Below are positions 47,576-57,866 of a stretch of DNA of 64,000 nt, one piece after another. The stretch is from Martelella mediterranea DSM 17316 (GTDB taxonomy: Bacteria; Pseudomonadota; Alphaproteobacteria; Rhizobiales; Rhizobiaceae). The stretch covers positions 2,622,001 through 2,686,000 of the forward strand of contig NZ_CP020330.1 in NCBI RefSeq assembly GCF_002043005.1, written 5' to 3'. Within the stretch, counting starts at the first letter, position 1. The number at the start of each line of letters is the position of its first letter. Both the position numbers and the translations under genes were made by a program. The notes beneath the pieces were generated by a model, which saw nothing but the letters and a program-made list of their open reading frames with translations, did not search any database and was not told the DNA's origin.

Positions 47576-48688
47576 ATGATGGACAATTATTGCTTCTTCC
47601 TGTCGGCCGGCGGAACCGGTGGACATCTGTTCCCGGCGGAATCGCTGGCGCATGAGTTGATCGCGCGCGGTCATACGGTGCATCTGATCACCGATCACCG
47701 CGCCGAGCGTTTTGCCGGCAGTTTTCCCGCCGACATCCATGTGGTGCCGTCCGCCACCATCGGCTCGAAAAACCCGGTCGCCATCATCAGGGCGGGCTGG
47801 AAACTCTTTTCCGGAACCCGCAAGGCGCGCGCGCTGTTTGCGCGCTACAAGCCGGCCGCCGTCATCGGCTTTGGCGGCTACCCCACGGTTCCGCCGCTGA
47901 TGGCGGCAACCAGCGCTGGCATTCCGTCCATGGTGCACGAGGCCAATGCCGTGATGGGCCGCGCCAACCGCATGCTGGCGTCGCGGGTCAAGGCGATTGC
48001 CGGCGGCTTTCTGTCTAGCGACGACGCGACCTATGGCTCGAGAATTTTGGTGACCGGAAACCCGGTGCGCCAGAGCGTGATCGAAGCATCGCAGACGCCC
48101 TATCGCAAGCGCGGCGCTGCGGACCCGTTTCATCTCCTGGTTTTCGGCGGCTCGCAGGGCGCGCATTTCTTTGCGGACGCCGTGCCCGATGCGGTGGCAG
48201 CCCTTGACGATGAACTCCGCAAACGTCTTGTCATCACCCAGCAGGCACGGCCGGAGGATCTGGACGCGGTGCGCGAGCGTTTCGCCACGCTCGGCATCGA
48301 CGCCAAGGTCGCGCCCTTCTTCGACAATATGCCGGAACTGATCGCCGATGCCGATCTGGTTGTGGCGCGCTCGGGCGCTTCGACGGTGACCGAACTGTCG
48401 GTTATTGGCAGACCCGGTGTTTTCGTGCCGCTGCCGCATGCGCTCGATCAGGATCAGGCGGCCAATGCCGCCCTCGTCGAGGCCAATGGCGGCGCTGAAG
48501 TCGTGCGCCAGTCGGAGCTGACGACCGAGCGCTTTGCGGAAATTCTGAAGGATGCGATCGCGCATCCCGAAAAACTTGAAACCGCCGCCGCCGCCGCGCG
48601 TGCGGCCGGCCGCCCGGATGCCACCCAAAGACTCGCCGATATGGCCGAGGCGCTGGCGCGCGGACAGAAAATTGAAGGAATTGACTGA
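47576..48688 (+). CDS. murG: Lipid II synthase MurG
   Basis: MurG (370 residues) transfers GlcNAc from UDP-GlcNAc to lipid I. The GGTGGH loop is [19 protein letters not shown] (residues 10-28). [12 protein letters not shown] lies near residue 95, [10 protein letters not shown] near residue 190, and the donor-site [11 protein letters not shown] near residue 263 with [12 protein letters not shown] near residue 290. Two adjacent ATG codons (47576, 47579) are possible starts. The stop overlaps the murC start by one base (TGATG). Confidence 0.97.
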   Translation: MMDNYCFFLSAGGTGGHLFPAESLAHELIARGHTVHLITDHRAERFAGSFPADIHVVPSATIGSKNPVAIIRAGWKLFSGTRKARALFARYKPAAVIGFGGYPTVPPLMAATSAGIPSMVHEANAVMGRANRMLASRVKAIAGGFLSSDDATYGSRILVTGNPVRQSVIEASQTPYRKRGAADPFHLLVFGGSQGAHFFADAVPDAVAALDDELRKRLVITQQARPEDLDAVRERFATLGIDAKVAPFFDNMPELIADADLVVARSGASTVTELSVIGRPGVFVPLPHALDQDQAANAALVEANGGAEVVRQSELTTERFAEILKDAIAHPEKLETAAAAARAAGRPDATQRLADMAEALARGQKIEGID

Positions 48689-50088
48689 TGAGAATGCCTG
48701 AAGCGATCGGCGTGGTCCATTTTGTCGGGATCGGCGGCATCGGCATGAGCGGCATTGCCGAGGTGCTGAACAATCTCGGCTACAAGGTGCAGGGCTCGGA
48801 TCAGGCCGAAAGCGCCAATGTTGCGCGCCTGCGCGAGAAGGGCATTTCCGTGTTCATCGGCCACAAGGCCGAAAACCTGGGCGACGCGGAGGTCGTGGTC
48901 GTCTCCTCCGCGATCAAACGCGCCAATCCCGAACTCACCGCCGCGCGCGAAAAACACCTGCCGGTGGTGCGCCGCGCCGAGATGCTGGCCGAGCTGATGC
49001 GCTTCCGCGACGCGATCGCGATCGGCGGCACCCATGGCAAGACCACGACCACCTCGATGGTGGCAACGCTGCTGGAGGCAGGCGGGCTCGATCCGACCGT
49101 CATCAATGGCGGCATCATCAACGCTTATGGCACCAATGCGCGCATGGGCGAGGGCGAGTGGATGGTGGTGGAAGCCGACGAATCCGACGGCACATTCCTG
49201 AAGCTTCCGGCCGAGATTGCGGTCGTCACCAATATCGATCCCGAACATCTCGATCATTACGGCACGTTTGACGGCGTGCGCGCGGCCTTCCGGCAGTTCG
49301 TCGAGAGCGTGCCGTTCTACGGCTGCGGCGTGATGTGCCTCGATCATCCCGAAGTGCAGACGCTGGTCGGCCAGATCGAGGATCGCCGGATCGTGACCTA
49401 TGGCGAGAACCGTCAGGCCGATGTGCGCTTTTCCAATATCCGCAATGAGGGCACGCGCACGATCTTCGACGTTGATATCCGCCGCCGTCGTCGTCCCTCG
49501 GTGAAGCTTGAAAATCTCTCCCTGCCGATGCCGGGCCGCCACAATGTCTCGAACGCCACGGCGGCGATCGCGGTTGCCGACCGGCTGCATATTTCCGAGG
49601 CGGATATCCGCAAGGGGCTGGCCGCATTCGGCGGCGTCAAGCGCCGGTTCACGCTGGTGGGCGAGTGGAACGGCGCGCAGATTTTTGACGACTATGGCCA
49701 TCACCCGGTCGAAATCCGCTCGGTGTTGAGAGCGGCGCGCGAGGCCTGTCAGGGCCGGATCATCGCCGTCCACCAGCCGCACCGCTATTCCCGCCTCGAA
49801 AGCCTGTTCGAGGACTTCACCAATTGCTTCAATGATGCCGATACCGTGTTCATCGCCCCGGTCTACGCCGCCGGCGAGGACCCGCGCCCGGGCTTCGATG
49901 CCGAAACGCTGGTCTCCGGCATGAAGTCCGCCGGCCATCGTGACGCGCATTACCTTGCCGACGAATCGGCGCTTGCGGGTGTCGTGGCGAAGATCGCCCG
50001 GCCCGGCGACTTCGTCGTCCTGCTCGGCGCCGGCAGCATCACCAACTGGGCGGCAAAGCTGCCGGGAGAGCTGGCGGCGGAGGCGTGA
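48688..50088 (+). CDS. murC: UDP-N-acetylmuramate--L-alanine ligase
   Basis: MurC (466 residues) adds L-alanine to UDP-MurNAc, the first stem-peptide step. The N-terminal loop is [17 protein letters not shown] (residues 10-26), and the P-loop is [12 protein letters not shown] near residue 113. [10 protein letters not shown] near residue 335 is characteristic of MurC. Its substrate UDP-MurNAc is made by MurB, whose gene is usually next but is missing here: the gene is followed 38 bases later by an insertion sequence. Confidence 0.97.
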   Translation: MRMPEAIGVVHFVGIGGIGMSGIAEVLNNLGYKVQGSDQAESANVARLREKGISVFIGHKAENLGDAEVVVVSSAIKRANPELTAAREKHLPVVRRAEMLAELMRFRDAIAIGGTHGKTTTTSMVATLLEAGGLDPTVINGGIINAYGTNARMGEGEWMVVEADESDGTFLKLPAEIAVVTNIDPEHLDHYGTFDGVRAAFRQFVESVPFYGCGVMCLDHPEVQTLVGQIEDRRIVTYGENRQADVRFSNIRNEGTRTIFDVDIRRRRRPSVKLENLSLPMPGRHNVSNATAAIAVADRLHISEADIRKGLAAFGGVKRRFTLVGEWNGAQIFDDYGHHPVEIRSVLRAAREACQGRIIAVHQPHRYSRLESLFEDFTNCFNDADTVFIAPVYAAGEDPRPGFDAETLVSGMKSAGHRDAHYLADESALAGVVAKIARPGDFVVLLGAGSITNWAAKLPGELAAEA

Positions 50089-50126
50089 TTCGGGGCGATT
50101 GCGGCTCACAATCTCCCCCCTTGAGG

Positions 50127-51292
50127 CAGGGCTATCGCATATGAGCGATCATTGAGATTAGGAAGGTATCGTCCCATCCGGCTTTTTTCATTTTGCGCCG
50201 GATGGACGCCTTGTCCGGGTGGTGTCGGATGATGTTGAGAGCGAGCTTGCGAAGGATCGAGAGGTTCCGGGGCCCGTGATCCTTTCGGTTTCTGGCGGCG
50301 TCTTCGCAGAAGGCGACGTCGAGCACCCAGTGCAGTTGGTTCTCGATCGTCCAGTGCGCTCTGGCGATGTCCAGAAAGGCGGTAGCGCTGACTGACCTGG
50401 ACAGCAGGAAATGTCGGATGTGACGCGTTTGCCGGCCATCGGGCTCCACCCGGATGCTTTCAAGCCGTGCGATCGCCTTGACGCCGGGAAAATCCATTCC
50501 TTCCGCCTTGACGATGACGGCGCGTCGGGTTTCGGTTCTGTCATGGGCCTTGCCATCGGCCTTTTCGGCTCTGTCGGGGTTGCTTTCCTTTTCAAGCAGG
50601 GCGATCGCCCGGTTGAGAAGGCCCGGTTGGTTGCCCTTGAGTGCAAGCGCATAGTCGGCGCCGGTCTTGAGAATGGCAGAGGCCGTGTCTGCCCTGCAAT
50701 GCAGCGCGTCAGCCGTCACGATGCAGCCATCCAGCGACAAGCATGAAAGAGCTTGCAGAACGCCTTTGACTTCACTGCGGCCCGGCGCGAGCTGCTGGCC
50801 GATGACCATGCGCTGGTCGGCGGCCCAGATGTTGACCAGATGCAGGGGCGAGGCCTTGTCGCCGCGTTTGTAGGCCCCGCGCACGGCCTTGCCGTCGATG
50901 GCGATGACGCCGCTGATGGATTTTGCGAAAGCCTGCGCGAAGCGTGCAAAGACCGTTTCGAAAGCCTCAGGGTCGATATGTCTGAAAACATTCGAGAAAA
51001 CGTCGTGACTGGGAGTGCCGTAAGGCAGAGGCACGATCTCCTTCAAAAGCTTGTGCTTGGAGACGCCAAAGTCGGCCATGTCCTGACAGGTTTCGGCCCC
51101 GCACAGCACCGCGGCCAAGGCAATGAACAAAACGCTGTTCAGCGAATAGCGGACATTGGCCGCCCGAGGGTCCGGAACCGACCCGAAAAGAGACGCAAAT
51201 CCGTCCATCCAACCCTCCACAACAGAAAGGCTGAAGATGAATCGATTTGCGTCAAATATTCAATAGCTTAAAAGCCATACGCGATTCCCCTG
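50127..51292 (-). mobile_element. ISAs1-family insertion sequence, intact
   Basis: A 1166-base element with imperfect terminal inverted repeats: left CAGGGCTATCGCATATGAGC, right (complement) CAGGGGAATCGCGTATGGCT. It carries one full transposase gene. It is flanked by a 9-base direct repeat CCCTTGAGG (50118-50126 and 51293-51301), a length within the range usual for ISAs1 elements. Intact ends, target duplication and an uninterrupted reading frame suggest a fairly recent insertion. Confidence 0.93.
50132..51220 (-). CDS. ISAs1-family transposase
   Basis: A 362-residue DDE transposase filling the insertion sequence. The N-terminal DDE_Tnp_1-associated part has FGSVPDPRAANVRYSL near residue 12 and an ETCQDMADFG stretch. 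The catalytic residues lie in IAIDGKAVRGAYKRGD near residue 107, a second D in CIVTADALHC near residue 165, and E in HWTIENQLHWVLDVAFCED near residue 293. The frame is complete from ATG at 51220 and ends 5 bases from the left terminal repeat. It is transcribed against the flanking cell-wall genes. Confidence 0.95.
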   Translation of the reverse strand: MEGWMDGFASLFGSVPDPRAANVRYSLNSVLFIALAAVLCGAETCQDMADFGVSKHKLLKEIVPLPYGTPSHDVFSNVFRHIDPEAFETVFARFAQAFAKSISGVIAIDGKAVRGAYKRGDKASPLHLVNIWAADQRMVIGQQLAPGRSEVKGVLQALSCLSLDGCIVTADALHCRADTASAILKTGADYALALKGNQPGLLNRAIALLEKESNPDRAEKADGKAHDRTETRRAVIVKAEGMDFPGVKAIARLESIRVEPDGRQTRHIRHFLLSRSVSATAFLDIARAHWTIENQLHWVLDVAFCEDAARNRKDHGPRNLSILRKLALNIIRHHPDKASIRRKMKKAGWDDTFLISMIAHMR

Positions 51293-51432
51293 CCCTTGAG
51301 GGGGAGATGCCCCGACAGGGGCAGAGAGGGGTGAACCCTCTCGATAGGGTCGGAGCTTGCGGTTTTTAGGGCTTACGCCCTTTACCCCTCTCTGTCGCTT
51401 TCGCGACATCTCCCCCTCAAGGGGGGAGATTG

Positions 51433-51796
51433 GTGCTGAGAAATTTGAACGAGCCCGAAGGTCAGCAAAGCGGTTTTCGGCCGGTGATGCGCGATGGCTT
51501 TGCCGTCGAGTTGGGCTTGTGGGAGATTTGTGATCCGCTTGGTTGTTCTTTCTCCATCACACTGATGAATGGTATACCGCCCCCTTTTGCCGCGAAAAGC
51601 CAGGGCAAATGGTATATTGTCGACCAATTGACCAGCGCTGTCATCGCCCCTTAACCCGTTTCACCGCATCGATTTTTTTGCCCTGGTTAACCAAAGTAAA
51701 CGGTTCATTAACCATCCTCGGTCACTAATGGCTTCATCACGCTTTCCTTAAAAAAAGCGGCATTGTGAGTGTGCTTTCCGGCTTTGGTCGGAAAAG
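51433..51796. other. Spacer upstream of ddl, place where murB is expected
   Basis: 364 bases with no convincing gene and no recognisable murB remnant in any frame. A 74-codon frame near 51430-51654 has no family resemblance. The right half (51650-51770) is AT-rich with several TTAA motifs and should hold the promoter for ddl-ftsQ-ftsA. Confidence 0.65.
51696..51711 (-). promoter_or_regulatory. Candidate CtrA-binding site before ddl
   Basis: The minus strand reads TTAA-TGAACCG-TTTAC, one mismatch from the alphaproteobacterial CtrA consensus TTAA-N7-TTAAC. It lies about 85-100 bases upstream of the ddl start, in the AT-rich promoter-like stretch. Other TTAA half-sites occur at 51655 and 51687. 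CtrA control of division genes is known in Caulobacter and Sinorhizobium; here it is an inference from the motif. Confidence 0.5.
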
Positions 51797-52732
51797 ATGG
51801 GGATGGGCATGACTGCCTTGCATGTAGCGGTATTGATGGGCGGGTTTTCCTCCGAGCGGCCGGTGAGCCTTGCCTCGGGAAATCCCTGCGCCGATGCGCT
51901 CGAGGCGGAAGGCTTCAGGGTCACCCGCATCGATGTCACCCGCAATGTGGCAAGCGTGCTTGCCGAGCTGAAGCCGGACGTGGCCTTCAACGCGCTGCAT
52001 GGGCCGTTCGGCGAGGACGGCACCATTCAGGGCATCCTCGAATATCTGCAGATCCCCTACACCCATTCCGGCGTGCTGGCCTCGGCGCTTGCCATGAACA
52101 AGGTGCAGGCCAAGCGCGTGGCGGGCGCCTGCGGCATTCCGATCGCCGAGGACCGGCTGATGCAGCGCGCCGAAATCGGCCAGACTCATCCGATGGCGCC
52201 ACCCTATGTGGTCAAGCCCGTCAATGAAGGATCGTCCTTCGGCGTGGTCATCGTCGATGAAGGCCAGAGCGCGCCGCCGCAGTCGATCACATCATCCGAA
52301 TGGCCCTATGGCGAGACGGTTATGGTCGAGCGCTTCGTGCGCGGACGCGAATTCACCTGCGGCGTGGTCGACGGCAAGCCGCTTTGCGTGACCGAAATCG
52401 TCCCTGTCGGCCAGAAATTCTACGATTTTGACGCAAAATACAAACCTGGCGGCTCAAAACACATTCTGCCGGCAGAAGTTAAACCGAATATTTACCAAAA
52501 GATTCAATCATTGGCCGTTCAGGCGCATCAGATCATGGGATGCCGCGGCGTCAGCCGTTCGGATTTCCGGTTCGATGAGGAGAGGGGCGAGGAAGGGTTG
52601 ATCTGGCTGGAAATCAATACCCAGCCCGGCATGACCCCCACCTCCCTGGTTCCTGAAATGGCGGCTGAAGCCGGTATGAGTTTTGGTGCTTTTCTCCGTT
52701 GGATGGTGGAGGACGCTTCGTGTTTGCGTTGA
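51797..52732 (+). CDS. ddl: D-alanine--D-alanine ligase
   Basis: Ddl (311 residues) joins two D-alanines for the stem peptide, feeding MurF. The N-terminal [19 protein letters not shown] has the family [10 protein letters not shown] pattern. ATP-grasp motifs are visible: [16 protein letters not shown] near residue 64, [15 protein letters not shown] near residue 136, and [19 protein letters not shown] near residue 273. The first 5 codons (M-G-M-G-M) leave the start open; the ATG at 51809 has GGGGATGGG upstream and fits relatives better. The end overlaps ftsQ. Confidence 0.96.
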   Translation: MGMGMTALHVAVLMGGFSSERPVSLASGNPCADALEAEGFRVTRIDVTRNVASVLAELKPDVAFNALHGPFGEDGTIQGILEYLQIPYTHSGVLASALAMNKVQAKRVAGACGIPIAEDRLMQRAEIGQTHPMAPPYVVKPVNEGSSFGVVIVDEGQSAPPQSITSSEWPYGETVMVERFVRGREFTCGVVDGKPLCVTEIVPVGQKFYDFDAKYKPGGSKHILPAEVKPNIYQKIQSLAVQAHQIMGCRGVSRSDFRFDEERGEEGLIWLEINTQPGMTPTSLVPEMAAEAGMSFGAFLRWMVEDASCLR

Positions 52733-53646
52733 AGACTGGAAGGGATGATGTCGACAGGGGCGACCGCATGGCTCAGGGCAGCCGCGCGGGCGTATTGCCG
52801 CGCCCTTTCCGGCGTCTGGTGCGCGCCACGACCGGCATCTTTACCGGCCGCACCGGGGCGCCCAAACATATCGGCAGCGCCGCCGCGCTTGTGTTTTTCG
52901 CAGCCGTCGGCGCCAACGCCGTCGTCGTGGCCGGCAAGGGCGATCTCGTGCGCCGCGCCGCCTTCCAGCTTTCCGGCTTCGCCGTCGAGGATATCGAGAT
53001 TTCCGGCAACAGCGAGACCTCGGAAATCGTGGTCCTGCAAAGCCTCGGCCTCGAGGGCGCCTATTCGCTGCAGGGCGTCGATATCCAGATGGCGCGCGGC
53101 CAGCTTTTGAACCTTCCCTGGGTCGCCGACGCCGATATCCGCAAGGTCTATCCCTCGACCCTGAAAATCTCGCTGAAGGAGCGCGTTCCCTATGCGCTGT
53201 GGCAGCAGGAAGACGGCCGTCTTCTGATGGTCGAGCGTGACGGCAATATCATCGGTCCGCTGAGCGCGCCGAAATTCCGCCGCCTGCCGCTGGTGCTGGG
53301 TCAGGGCGGCAATGTCGCGGCGAAGGATGTCGAGGAACTGATGCAGGAATGGCCGGAGCTTTCCGAACGCGTCCGCGCCTTCAAGCGCGTCGACGAGCGC
53401 CGCTGGGACCTCTATCTCGATAACGGCATGATCGTGAAACTGCCGGAAAAGGACAGCGATGCGGCGCTTGTGCGCCTGCGCAAGCTGGAAGATGAACGTT
53501 CCATCCTCGAGCGCGAAATCGCCGCCGTCGACCTTCGTCTCGACGACCGGGTCGCGATCCAGCTTACGCCCGCCGCCATGGAGCGCCGCGCGGAAGCCAC
53601 GGAAGCGCTGCACAAGACATTCAAGAACAAGGGGAGGCGTCTTTGA
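52720..53646 (+). CDS. ftsQ: Cell division protein FtsQ
   Basis: A 308-residue divisome protein. A cytoplasmic basic part (1-48) is followed by one helix (about 48-68, [18 protein letters not shown]), then a POTRA domain (about 85-155, [17 protein letters not shown]) and the FtsQ beta domain. A GTG start at 52720 (VFALKTGRD) is chosen: it has GGAGG 9 bases upstream, matches relatives that begin MFAL, and overlaps the ddl end by 13 bases; the ATG-led alternative at 52699 lies too deep in ddl. It links FtsK-side and FtsLBWI-side division proteins. Confidence 0.93.
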   Translation: MFALKTGRDDVDRGDRMAQGSRAGVLPRPFRRLVRATTGIFTGRTGAPKHIGSAAALVFFAAVGANAVVVAGKGDLVRRAAFQLSGFAVEDIEISGNSETSEIVVLQSLGLEGAYSLQGVDIQMARGQLLNLPWVADADIRKVYPSTLKISLKERVPYALWQQEDGRLLMVERDGNIIGPLSAPKFRRLPLVLGQGGNVAAKDVEELMQEWPELSERVRAFKRVDERRWDLYLDNGMIVKLPEKDSDAALVRLRKLEDERSILEREIAAVDLRLDDRVAIQLTPAAMERRAEATEALHKTFKNKGRRL

Positions 53647-54962
53647 CCCTGTTCCGCACGTCCGGCTTCAGTCGCGCCAAGCCTCTTTCGGCCAAGAAGA
53701 CGCATATCGTCAGCGTGCTCGACGTCGGCTCGTCGAAGGTCGTGTGCATGATCGCGCGCCTCACCCCGCGTGAGGAAAGCCAGATCCTGCCGGGCCGCAC
53801 CCACAATATCGAGATCATCGGCATCGGCCATCAGCGTTCGCAGGGCATCAAGAGCGGCGTGATCGTCAATCTGGATGCGGCGGAACATGTGGTCCGGCTG
53901 GCGGTGGACGCGGCCGAAAGCATGGCCGGCATCACCATCGACAGCCTGATTGTCAATGTTTCGGCCGGTCGCCTGAAGAGCGATACCTATACGGCGGCGA
54001 TCGACCTTGGCGGGCAGGACGTGGACTCCTCCGATCTCCGACGCGTCCTGTCCGCCGTCTCCCGCCGCTCGATCAACGAGGAACGGCAGGTGCTGCATTC
54101 GCTGCCCGCCGGCTTCACGCTCGACGGCGAGCGCGGCATTCGCGATCCGCTCGGCATGTATGGCGAGACGCTCGGCGTCGACCTGCATGTGGTGACGGCG
54201 GAAAGGCTGGCGCTGCGCAATCTCGAACTCTGCGTCAACCGCGCCCACCTTTCGGTCGAGCGCATGGTCGCGACGCCTTATGCCAGCGGGCTTGCCGCAC
54301 TTGTCGATGATGAAGTCGAGCTTGGCTGCGCGGCGATCGACATGGGCGCCGGCACCACCACGATCTCGGTCTTTTCCGAGGGCCGGCTTGTTCATACCGA
54401 TGCGATCAGCCTCGGCGGCCATCACGTGACGACCGATCTCGCCCGCGGTCTTTCGACCCGGATGGAAGACGCCGAGCGGCTGAAATGCGTGCACGGCTCG
54501 ACCATTGCCTCGACTGCCGACGAGCGCGAGATGATCGCGGTCCCCTCCATCAGCGAGGACGATCACGATCAGCCCCGCCAGGTCTCCAAGGCGCTGCTTT
54601 CGAAGATCGTCAGGGCGCGAATCGAGGAAACGCTGGAGCTGATCCGCGACCGGATCCAGCTTTCGGGCTTTTCGGCGGTTGTCGGAAAGCGGGTGGTGCT
54701 GACCGGCGGCGCAAGCCAGCTGATCGGACTTAGCGAATTGTCGCGGCGGATCCTGAGCAGGAATGTCCGCATCGGTCGTCCGATGGGCGTTTCCGGTCTG
54801 CCGCTTCCGGCCAAGGGGCCGTCGTTTTCGACGGCCGCCGGCCTTCTGATCTATCCGCAGCTTGCGGAAAGCGAAACCTATGGCAGCGAGCAGCGGGGCT
54901 TTCTGTCGTCGGGCGGCGGACGCCTAGCGCGCGTCGGCCAGTGGTTCAGGGAAAGTTTTTAA
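53643..54962 (+). CDS. ftsA: Cell division protein FtsA
   Basis: A 439-residue actin-like ATPase that anchors FtsZ to the membrane. Phosphate-1 loop: HIVSVLDVGSSKVVCMIARL near residues 20-39. The 1C domain is SLIVNVSAGRLKSDTYTAAI near residue 101. Phosphate-2 is CAAIDMGAGTTTISVFSEG near residue 230, adenosine loop VVLTGGASQLIGL near residue 350. The C-terminal amphipathic helix is LARVGQWFRESF. It overlaps ftsQ by 4 bases (TTGA; a TTG start is used). ftsZ begins 58 bases later. Confidence 0.95.
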   Translation: MTLFRTSGFSRAKPLSAKKTHIVSVLDVGSSKVVCMIARLTPREESQILPGRTHNIEIIGIGHQRSQGIKSGVIVNLDAAEHVVRLAVDAAESMAGITIDSLIVNVSAGRLKSDTYTAAIDLGGQDVDSSDLRRVLSAVSRRSINEERQVLHSLPAGFTLDGERGIRDPLGMYGETLGVDLHVVTAERLALRNLELCVNRAHLSVERMVATPYASGLAALVDDEVELGCAAIDMGAGTTTISVFSEGRLVHTDAISLGGHHVTTDLARGLSTRMEDAERLKCVHGSTIASTADEREMIAVPSISEDDHDQPRQVSKALLSKIVRARIEETLELIRDRIQLSGFSAVVGKRVVLTGGASQLIGLSELSRRILSRNVRIGRPMGVSGLPLPAKGPSFSTAAGLLIYPQLAESETYGSEQRGFLSSGGGRLARVGQWFRESF

Positions 54963-55020
54963 CGAACACCAGAGATTGGCCGGCTAGGCGGTACGGCCAT
55001 AGCGAGAAGGAACGAAACTC

Positions 55021-56616
55021 ATGACTATCACGCTGCAGAAGCCAGATATTACTGAACTGAAGCCGCGCATCACCGTTTTCGGTGTCGGCGGCGGCGGCGG
55101 CAACGCCGTCAACAACATGATCACCGCGGGCCTCCAGGGCGTCGACTTCGTCGTCGCCAACACCGATGCCCAGGCGCTGACCATGACCAAGGCCGAACGG
55201 GTCATCCAGCTCGGCGTCGGCGTTACCGAAGGTCTCGGTGCCGGCTCCCAGCCGGAAGTCGGCCGCGCGGCCGCCGAGGAGTGCATCGATGAGATCATCG
55301 ATCACCTCAACAACACCCATATGTGCTTCGTCACCGCCGGCATGGGCGGCGGAACCGGCACGGGCGCTGCTCCGATCGTGGCCCAGGCCGCCCGCAACAA
55401 GGGCATCCTGACCGTCGGCGTCGTCACCAAGCCGTTCCAGTTCGAAGGCCAGCGCCGCATGCGTCTTGCCGATGCGGGCATCGAGGAACTGCAGAAGTCG
55501 GTCGACACGCTGATCGTCATTCCGAACCAGAACCTGTTCCGGATCGCCAATGACAAGACCACCTTCGCCGATGCCTTCGCGATGGCCGACCAGGTGCTCT
55601 ATTCGGGCGTTGCCTGCATCACCGACCTGATGGTCAAGGAAGGCCTGATCAACCTCGACTTCGCCGACGTTCGCTCGGTGATGCGCGAGATGGGCCGCGC
55701 CATGATGGGCACGGGCGAGGCATCCGGCGAAGGCCGCGCGATGCAGGCCGCCGAAGCTGCGATCGCCAACCCGCTGCTCGACGAAACCTCGATGCGCGGC
55801 GCACAGGGCTTACTCATCTCGATCACCGGTGGTCGCGACCTGACGCTGTTCGAAGTTGACGAAGCCGCAACGCGTATTCGTGAAGAAGTCGATCCGGACG
55901 CCAACATCATCCTCGGCGCCACCTTCGACGAGGAACTGGAAGGCATCATCCGCGTCTCCGTCGTCGCCACCGGCATCGACCGTTCGGTCAATCATGCCGA
56001 TGACGACATGCCGGAACCGCGCCGCGAAACCCGCGCGCCGGAAATCCGCTCCAGCAACGCGCAGCCGAGCCAGCCGGCCCAGCCCGCGGCCCCCCAGCCG
56101 CGCCAGGACCCAATCGCCGAAACGATCCGTTCCGCCGAAGCTGAAATGGAACGCGAGCTGCAGATGGCGATGAGCCATCAGCCGCAGCAGGCAAAGCCGC
56201 AGCCGCGCGCCGAAGCCCCGCAGATGCAGCCGAAGAGCCAGATCTTCTCCGCTCAGGCTCCGCGTCAGCCCGCGCCGCAGGCAGCCCCCCAGCAGCCGCG
56301 CCCGCAGATGGCCGAGCCGCGCCGCATGCCGGAAGTCTCCGACTTTCCGCCGGTGGTTCAGGGCGAGATGAGCGCAAGCCGCCGCCAGGAGCATGAAGAG
56401 CGCGGACCGAAGGGCCTGTTCAAGCGTCTTTCCAACACGCTTGGCCGCGGCGACGAAAGCTTCGAGGGCCATCACGAGGAGCCGGTGGCTCGCCGCGAAC
56501 CCACGCAGCAGCCGCAGCAGAACCCCTACGCGCCGCGCCGTGCCGAAGCACAGCCGGCCCGCCAGGATGACGATCAGTTCGATATCCCCGCCTTCCTGCG
56601 TCGTCAGGCGAACTGA
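55021..56616 (+). CDS. ftsZ: Cell division GTPase FtsZ
   Basis: A 531-residue tubulin homologue forming the Z-ring. The GTPase core (about 14-318) has [13 protein letters not shown] near residue 21 and the tubulin signature GGGTGTG at 109-115. The T7 catalytic loop is [12 protein letters not shown] near residue 209. A long linker (about 320-515) rich in Q, P, A and R follows. The C-terminal peptide [14 protein letters not shown] binds FtsA and other partners. The linker makes the protein longer than the E. coli one but usual for Rhizobiales FtsZ1. It is the last gene of the cluster; a terminator follows. Confidence 0.97.
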   Translation: MTITLQKPDITELKPRITVFGVGGGGGNAVNNMITAGLQGVDFVVANTDAQALTMTKAERVIQLGVGVTEGLGAGSQPEVGRAAAEECIDEIIDHLNNTHMCFVTAGMGGGTGTGAAPIVAQAARNKGILTVGVVTKPFQFEGQRRMRLADAGIEELQKSVDTLIVIPNQNLFRIANDKTTFADAFAMADQVLYSGVACITDLMVKEGLINLDFADVRSVMREMGRAMMGTGEASGEGRAMQAAEAAIANPLLDETSMRGAQGLLISITGGRDLTLFEVDEAATRIREEVDPDANIILGATFDEELEGIIRVSVVATGIDRSVNHADDDMPEPRRETRAPEIRSSNAQPSQPAQPAAPQPRQDPIAETIRSAEAEMERELQMAMSHQPQQAKPQPRAEAPQMQPKSQIFSAQAPRQPAPQAAPQQPRPQMAEPRRMPEVSDFPPVVQGEMSASRRQEHEERGPKGLFKRLSNTLGRGDESFEGHHEEPVARREPTQQPQQNPYAPRRAEAQPARQDDDQFDIPAFLRRQAN

Positions 56617-56682
56617 AACTCCATCGGTCCCCATTCGTTAGGGGACCGGTAACCGTCTTTTTGAAAACCTTCTCGCACAACG

Positions 56683-56712
56683 AACCCGGTCGCCCGCGCG
56701 GCCGGGTTTTTA
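56683..56712 (+). terminator. Rho-independent terminator after ftsZ
   Basis: A stem AACCCGG with CCGGGTT, with extra pairing in the GC-rich loop, is followed by a T run (GTTTTTAC). It lies 67 bases past the ftsZ stop codon and separates the cluster from lpxC. Confidence 0.85.
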
Positions 56713-56900
56713 CGTGTTTCGTAACATTACGAAAGAAACAGTGATTTGGAATTATGCGGACGTATGCGTAACTACATGCAAAGGCATCGACTCGCCAGAC
56801 GCCCCGCGCGTGCCGTTCTTTCCAGACTGCAACGCAATCCTGAACGGACTATCGGGCATTGATGAGGCAGGGTCGGAATTAGTTGAGTAGGGACATGATC

Positions 56901-57839
56901 ATGTCGACAGGTATTTTCGGATTGCAGACGACCATCTCGAACTCCGTCAGGATTTCGGGGATTGGCGTGCATTCGGGCAAGCCGGCGACCATCGTCCTGC
57001 AGCCGGGCGAGGCCGATCAGGGCATCCTGTTCGAACGCTACGAAAACGGCAAGCGCATCAGCAGCTTCAAGGCCGTGGCGGACAATGTCGGCCCGACCGC
57101 GCTCTGCACCGTGCTCGGCACGCATCCGGGCGAGTGGATCGCCACGATCGAGCACCTGATGGCCGCGATCTACGCGCTTGGCATCGACAATCTCGTCATC
57201 TCGGTGGACGGCGCCGAAATGCCGATCATGGACGGCAGTTCCCGGGTTTTCGTCGATGCGCTGGATGAGGTAGGCATCGTCAAGCTGTCCAAGCAGCGCA
57301 GCTATATCAAGGTCGCCAAGACGGTGCGCGTTGAAAGCGGCGCCGGCTGGGCCGAGTTCTCGCCCTATGACGGCACCCGTTTCGACGTCGAGATCGACTT
57401 CGAGACGCCGGTCATCGGCCGCCAGAAATGGGCGGGCGACATGAACGCCGATACTTTCCGCAAGGAGCTTTCCGGCGCGCGAACTTTCGGCTTCATGCGT
57501 GACGTCGAGCCGATGTGGGCGCGTGGTTTCGCGCTCGGCTCGTCGCTCGAAAACTCGGTGGTGATCGCCGATGACGACCGGGTGATCAATGCCGAGGGCC
57601 TACGCTACGAAAACGAATTCGTCCGTCACAAGACGCTCGACGCCGTCGGCGATCTGGCGATGATGGGCATGCGTTTCGCCGGTGCATTCCGCTCCTATCG
57701 CGGCGGGCATGCGTTGAATGCGGCCGCCGTGCGCAAGCTGTTCGAAACGCCCGGTGCCGCCGTTATCGTTTCGCCGCGGGGCGCGCTGCCCTTCCGGCTG
57801 CGTCAGGAAGGCGTGGTTGCCGCGGGGCCTGCATCCTGA
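56901..57839 (+). CDS. lpxC: UDP-3-O-acyl-N-acetylglucosamine deacetylase
   Basis: LpxC (312 residues) is the zinc deacetylase for the committed step of lipid A synthesis. The zinc/catalytic motif is TIEHLMAAIYALGIDNLVI near residue 79, with DGAEMPIMDGSSRVFVDAL, and the later HKTLDAVGDLAMMG near residue 245 and FRSYRGGHALNAAAV near residue 270. The ATG at 56901 is chosen for the AGGGA ribosome site; ATG at 56895 and TTG at 56883 are alternatives. It stands alone between two terminators, suggesting its own promoter. Confidence 0.96.
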   Translation: MSTGIFGLQTTISNSVRISGIGVHSGKPATIVLQPGEADQGILFERYENGKRISSFKAVADNVGPTALCTVLGTHPGEWIATIEHLMAAIYALGIDNLVISVDGAEMPIMDGSSRVFVDALDEVGIVKLSKQRSYIKVAKTVRVESGAGWAEFSPYDGTRFDVEIDFETPVIGRQKWAGDMNADTFRKELSGARTFGFMRDVEPMWARGFALGSSLENSVVIADDDRVINAEGLRYENEFVRHKTLDAVGDLAMMGMRFAGAFRSYRGGHALNAAAVRKLFETPGAAVIVSPRGALPFRLRQEGVVAAGPAS

Positions 57840-57866
57840 GTTCTATCGGATAAAGCTAAAATATTC

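Larger units (their letters stand above)
50109..51432. repeat. RIME-like palindromic repeat split by the insertion sequence
   Basis: Outer ends CAATCTCCCC...TTGA (50109-50124) and TCAAGGGGGGAGATTG (51417-51432) are inverted. Removing the insertion sequence and one target copy (50109-50126 joined to 51302-51432) gives an element of 149 bases. It shares the arm segments AGATGCCCCGA, GGGGCAG and CTGTCGCTTTCGCGACATCT with the 150-base element at 8181-8330, so both belong to one family. Confidence 0.8.

Noticed and set aside
45797..48628. 943-codon minus-strand open frame
   Set aside because: It is antisense to murD, ftsW and murG and has no recognisable domain; a composition artefact.
51430..51654. 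74-codon frame in the murC-ddl gap
   Set aside because: No family resemblance, partly inside the repeat, and no good ribosome site; not a murB remnant.
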